Assembly (NCBI GenBank): GCA_964602995.1
Contig: CAZRTM010000004.1
Span: forward strand, 18,285-82,284
Reading direction: 5' to 3'
From: JAAYYY01 sp964602995
GTDB lineage: Bacteria; Chloroflexota; Anaerolineae; Promineifilales; Promineifilaceae
DNA: 64,000 nt
In this document: positions 61,038 to 64,000 of the stretch, in pieces
How positions within the stretch are numbered: position 1 is the first letter of the stretch
Layout of the letters: each line of letters opens with the position of its first letter
The notes under the pieces: generated by a model
What the model saw: only the letters and a program-made list of their open reading frames with translations
Told to the model about the DNA's origin: nothing
Database searches by the model: none
Made by a program: the position numbers and the translations under genes

Positions 61038-64000
61038 TTACCGGCGCTGTGGCAGCTGGCTGTTCTCGCCTCCCTTAACCGCCTCCGGCGTCGTCAGTTC
61101 TACATTCACCGTAGCAGCAGGCGCGACCGGTCCAACGACGTTATTGTAAGGCGCGCCATCCGCTTCATGCGCCTCCAGCACCGCACCGTGGTCAGTACCC
61201 ATGTGCGCCGAATCGACCTGGGCGTAGAGCGGTGTGCCGGCGACAATCACGCCACTGAAACTGCTGGCATCAGGCACATAATAGGCGTCGCCAATAGTCA
61301 GGATCAGGCTCGCGCCTGGCTGCAGCGGTAGCGCATCATCTGTGATGCCCCATGCCAGCCCTTCCTCCGCAACCAGGGGCCAGATCTGGTTGGGTGCTTT
61401 TGGCGCAGGGCTGGGGTCGATGTAGACGTCTACCCAGAAGGGGTCAACCACCGCCCTCTCGCCCACGTTAGCAATGACGACGGTGACCCCATCACCACTG
61501 ACAGTCAGCTCATCCACTACCAGATCAGGCAGGCCAGGCAGTGGGCCAAAGATGAGGGGCAGGAAGAGGTAGTAGTCGTCATTAAGATTAACGAGCTGGA
61601 CATCAGGAGCCGCAATGCCCTCATAGTCAGGAGCATCGCTGCTAACGTGAATCTGGATGGTATAGGGAACATGACCGTCATCCACATCGTCATCCACGCC
61701 GGTAACCGTGATGGTCTGGGCCACGTTCCAGTTTGCGCCGTCAAAGGTCAGAGTCGCGGGGCTGACAGTGCCCTCCGTGGGGTCGCTGCTGGTCAATGTT
61801 ACCGTCACAGTACCTGCTGGCTCGCTTTGGAGAACCACATCGAAGGTGGCAGTGCCGCCACTCTCCGTTGTCGTCAGCGTACTGCTGGGCATGATGGTAA
61901 CGCCAGCACCATCATCGTCCAGATTCGTGATGCTGACGTCGTCTGCTTCAATGCCATCGTAGAAAGCATCGTCGCTACTGACAGCCGTTTCGATGGTATA
62001 GGCGATATCGCCGTCAACGACATTGTCATCTACACCACTGACGGTAACGGTCTGTGCAACGTTCCAATTGGTCGCATTAAACGTCAATGCCGAGGGATTG
62101 ACTGTACCTTCAGTTAGATCATCACTGGCCAATGTCACAGTCACCGTGCCCGTTGGCTCGCTTTGCAGCGAGACGCTGAAGGTAGCTGTGCCACCACTCT
62201 CCGTGGTAGTCAGGCCGTCAGTAGGGTCTACGATAACACCGGCGCTGTCGTCGTCGATGATCACACCCGTCACCGAGGAGGGCACGCTCAGGCTGTAGCT
62301 GCTGCTGGCGCTCACAGTGATGGCGACTGTTTCGTCCGGCTCAACAATGAAGTCCAGCGTGGGTATGATGCGCATTGTCCTCGTAATCACACCATCGCCG
62401 AAGGTGATCGATCCACTACTGCCGTCGAAGCTGGCGGCGCCAGATTGAGTGTAATCAGTTTCAGGTGTCGCAGAGCCGCCCACACTGAACGTAACAGTGA
62501 GCACGCCGGCCGTATTCACCGTGCGCGTGAAAATGGCCGTTATAGCCTCGCCGCTGTCCTCAACCACGCTGGCCGGAGCCAGCTCCACGCTGATGAGCGG
62601 CGACATAAACTCGTAGGCTCCCATGTCAACGGTCAGCACACCGTCGTTGTCTCCATCGTGGATGCGCGGATTACCCTCCAGGTCGATAACCAGTCCGGCA
62701 GGCACAGCATCGTTGCTCCCGGCGTCGATAGCCGGCGAGCCCCCTCGCAGCCGTAAATCCCCGTCGATGGTGGGGGCGTCGCCTGAGTCTACAGAGGTGA
62801 CGAACAGCGGGTCGGCCTCGATGTTGCCGCCGCCGTCGATCACGCCGCTGCCATTCCAGCCGCCCTGCACCAGGCTATGGGCGATGGTGGTCATGGTGCC
62901 GTTGTTGGCTATCACTTTGCCTGAACCGCCAGTGCTGTTATCCCACAAGATGACATTGCGCAACGTAGGGCCATGTTCTCCCGAGGTGCTGCCACTGGCT
63001 ATGGCCCCACCTACGACATCTGCCCAGTTACCAGCGAAGGTAACGTTGGTTAGTATTGGGCTGCTGCTGCCAAGGTTGTACATAGCTCCACCCTCTTTCG
63101 CAGAGTTGCCACTGAAGGTGGCGTTGGTCACTGACGGGCTGCTGTTACCAGATGGAAATGATACATTGGTCATTGCTCCACCCAAAAGCGGTGTCCAGTT
63201 GCCGGAAAACGTCACGTTAGTTAACGTGGGGCTGCTCTCGCCATTCGTGCCATTGTTGGTCATTGCTCCACCCAAATTCCCTGCCCAGTTGCCGGAAAAC
63301 GTCACGTTAGTTAACGTGGGGCTGCTTTCGCCATTCGTGCCATTGTTGGCCATTGCTCCACCCGAATGCCCTGCCCAGTTGCCGGAAAACGTCACGTTAG
63401 TTAACGTGGGGTTGCTCTCGCCGCTCCAGCCATAGTTGTACATGGCCCCGCCGTTATCATTTGATGAATTGCGAATAAAGGTGACGTTGGTCAACATGGG
63501 GCTGCTGATACCAGTTTCGCCATCATTAACCACAGCACCACCGCTTCCCTCCGCGAAGTTGCCAACAAAAGTGATGTTGGTTAACGTGGGACTGCACTCG
63601 GCGGCAAGGCCGCGGGCATTGCAAAATAGGCCACCGCCTCCATTACCGATAAAGCCCTCGCCGTTGGCCTGCCCGGCGGTGATGATCACTCCATCCAGAC
63701 GGGTGCTGGCGCTAATGGGTGTGACGGTACCGTCCAGCAATACCACGTGATTGGCATTGGCGCCCTGGATACCAGCAGTCTCAGTGACTACGCCACGGCC
63801 GTCGACCCTGTCATTGCCGTCAATGTCGCCGCTGAGCACGGTGAGGTTGGTCTCCCAATTGCGCTGGTCGCGTTCCAACTCGTCACCGGTAAAACCACCG
63901 TAGATAGCCACACCGGCAGGGATGTTAAAGCTGTCTCCTACGTCCGCGCCAGGGGTGTAGACGCCGGTTGCCACCCAGATCTCATCACCGTCCGCGGCCA
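61038..64000 (-). CDS. Secreted beta-helix / Calx-beta surface protein, 5' end outside window
   Basis: The frame runs off the right edge (upstream codons read DEIWVATGVYTPG), so the start is missing; an in-frame GTG at 63974 is internal. At least 987 residues are visible. First a choice-of-anchor-Q/right-handed beta-helix part with repeated SPTLTNVTFSGNW and GGAM units, then a DxDGDxDGV-like calcium loop, one divergent and two clear Calx-beta-like repeats each ending in T-x-S-G-V-D-D-type linkers (PTGTVTVTLASDD, PAGTVTVTLTSSD), YLFLPLIF and a CARDB-like C-terminal domain (PDLVVDELTVSGDGVTVVIANVGE). Likely a large surface or extracellular adhesin or binding protein. No anchor is visible at the C-terminus. 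Confidence 0.85.
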   Translation of the reverse strand, partial: AADGDEIWVATGVYTPGADVGDSFNIPAGVAIYGGFTGDELERDQRNWETNLTVLSGDIDGNDRVDGRGVVTETAGIQGANANHVVLLDGTVTPISASTRLDGVIITAGQANGEGFIGNGGGGLFCNARGLAAECSPTLTNITFVGNFAEGSGGAVVNDGETGISSPMLTNVTFIRNSSNDNGGAMYNYGWSGESNPTLTNVTFSGNWAGHSGGAMANNGTNGESSPTLTNVTFSGNWAGNLGGAMTNNGTNGESSPTLTNVTFSGNWTPLLGGAMTNVSFPSGNSSPSVTNATFSGNSAKEGGAMYNLGSSSPILTNVTFAGNWADVVGGAIASGSTSGEHGPTLRNVILWDNSTGGSGKVIANNGTMTTIAHSLVQGGWNGSGVIDGGGNIEADPLFVTSVDSGDAPTIDGDLRLRGGSPAIDAGSNDAVPAGLVIDLEGNPRIHDGDNDGVLTVDMGAYEFMSPLISVELAPASVVEDSGEAITAIFTRTVNTAGVLTVTFSVGGSATPETDYTQSGAASFDGSSGSITFGDGVITRTMRIIPTLDFIVEPDETVAITVSASSSYSLSVPSSVTGVIIDDDSAGVIVDPTDGLTTTESGGTATFSVSLQSEPTGTVTVTLASDDLTEGTVNPSALTFNATNWNVAQTVTVSGVDDNVVDGDIAYTIETAVSSDDAFYDGIEADDVSITNLDDDGAGVTIMPSSTLTTTESGGTATFDVVLQSEPAGTVTVTLTSSDPTEGTVSPATLTFDGANWNVAQTITVTGVDDDVDDGHVPYTIQIHVSSDAPDYEGIAAPDVQLVNLNDDYYLFLPLIFGPLPGLPDLVVDELTVSGDGVTVVIANVGERAVVDPFWVDVYIDPSPAPKAPNQIWPLVAEEGLAWGITDDALPLQPGASLILTIGDAYYVPDASSFSGVIVAGTPLYAQVDSAHMGTDHGAVLEAHEADGAPYNNVVGPVAPAATVNVELTTPEAVKGGENSQLPQRR
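63195..63424. repeat. Three tandem 90-bp units inside the beta-helix gene
   Basis: GCCGGAAAACGTCACGTTAG begins at 63201, 63291 and 63381, a period of exactly 90 bases (30 residues, one beta-helix turn set). Copies are over 90 percent alike by eye, far closer than the other turns of the same protein, so they are recent duplications. Confidence 0.9.

Noticed and set aside
63195..63424. Regular 90-bp repeats as a possible CRISPR or tandem satellite
   Set aside because: They are in frame with, and encode turns of, a beta-helix protein; no spacer-like unique segments.
62623..63435. 270-codon plus-strand frame opposite the beta-helix gene
   Set aside because: The minus-strand protein has clear repeats and domains; the opposite frame is low-complexity and repeat-derived.

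Overview
The window looks like part of a draft or metagenome-assembled genome from the phylum Chloroflexota, probably an Anaerolineae/Caldilineae-type lineage. This is an inference, since no rRNA is present. It rests on PTNTP-type linkers and a YLFLPLIF-like segment in secreted proteins, the gene set zinc-ribbon / DUF6754-like / MutL-like / KOW-like, a PspA and toastrack envelope set, and a two-NuoM complex I cluster. A 100-N gap (1011-1110) and a 10-N gap (47892-47901) show that it is scaffolded assembly. No rRNA, tRNA, CRISPR array or transposase was recognised. Coding density is high.

Layout. 1-1.6 kb: the end of a DUF58 gene, a gap, and an array of interspersed inverted-repeat elements. 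1.6-12.1 kb: mostly single genes (PAP2 phosphatase, toastrack membrane protein, a FusA2-type EF-G with a strong promoter, ferritin-like/glycine-zipper protein, alpha/beta hydrolase, galactokinase, a stand-alone Helicase_C_3 protein, a diacylglycerol-kinase-like lipid kinase). 12.2-20.9 kb: one promoter and eight tightly packed, mostly membrane-linked genes of unknown function. This is the best candidate for an undescribed system: a small protein, a DUF6754-like protein, two polytopic membrane proteins, a 963-residue zinc-ribbon protein with at least ten Pro-x-Trp-Leu-type motifs, a MutL/GlmL-family ASKHA protein without a mutase, a KOW-ended protein and an LPETG-tailed protein. 21-25 kb: a duplicated REC-kinase-REC-pseudokinase protein, PspA and a coiled-coil membrane partner.

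25.2-34.6 kb holds housekeeping and envelope genes on the plus strand (L9 with an acidic tail, RodZ-like, RimO, TlpA-like thioredoxin, a degenerate Lgt-like protein, an acidic-tailed protein, MetG, an O-methyltransferase, a DUF2142-like membrane protein). 34.6-38 kb has two family-2 glycosyltransferases and a TPN-motif surface protein on the minus strand. 38-41 kb is a phospholipid cluster on the plus strand (Psd, PssA, two DUF374 acyltransferase-like genes). 41-47.6 kb on the minus strand carries an ABC-2/SpoIIM fusion with its ATPase, a HypE-like protein, a full Lgt with an inserted domain, a CDP-alcohol phosphatidyltransferase and an alkaline-phosphatase-superfamily enzyme. An AIM24 gene damaged by assembly follows.

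48.6-60.9 kb is a bioenergetic block on the minus strand: the membrane arm of complex I (nuoA, H, J, K, L, M, second M, N) from a good promoter, then AtpZ/I, a, c and a b subunit carrying only the C-terminal part of delta, from a second promoter. The hydrophilic complex I subunits and the F1 subunits are not in the window. One NuoM has leucine where the other has the channel lysine of TM7. The window ends inside a large secreted beta-helix/Calx-beta protein.
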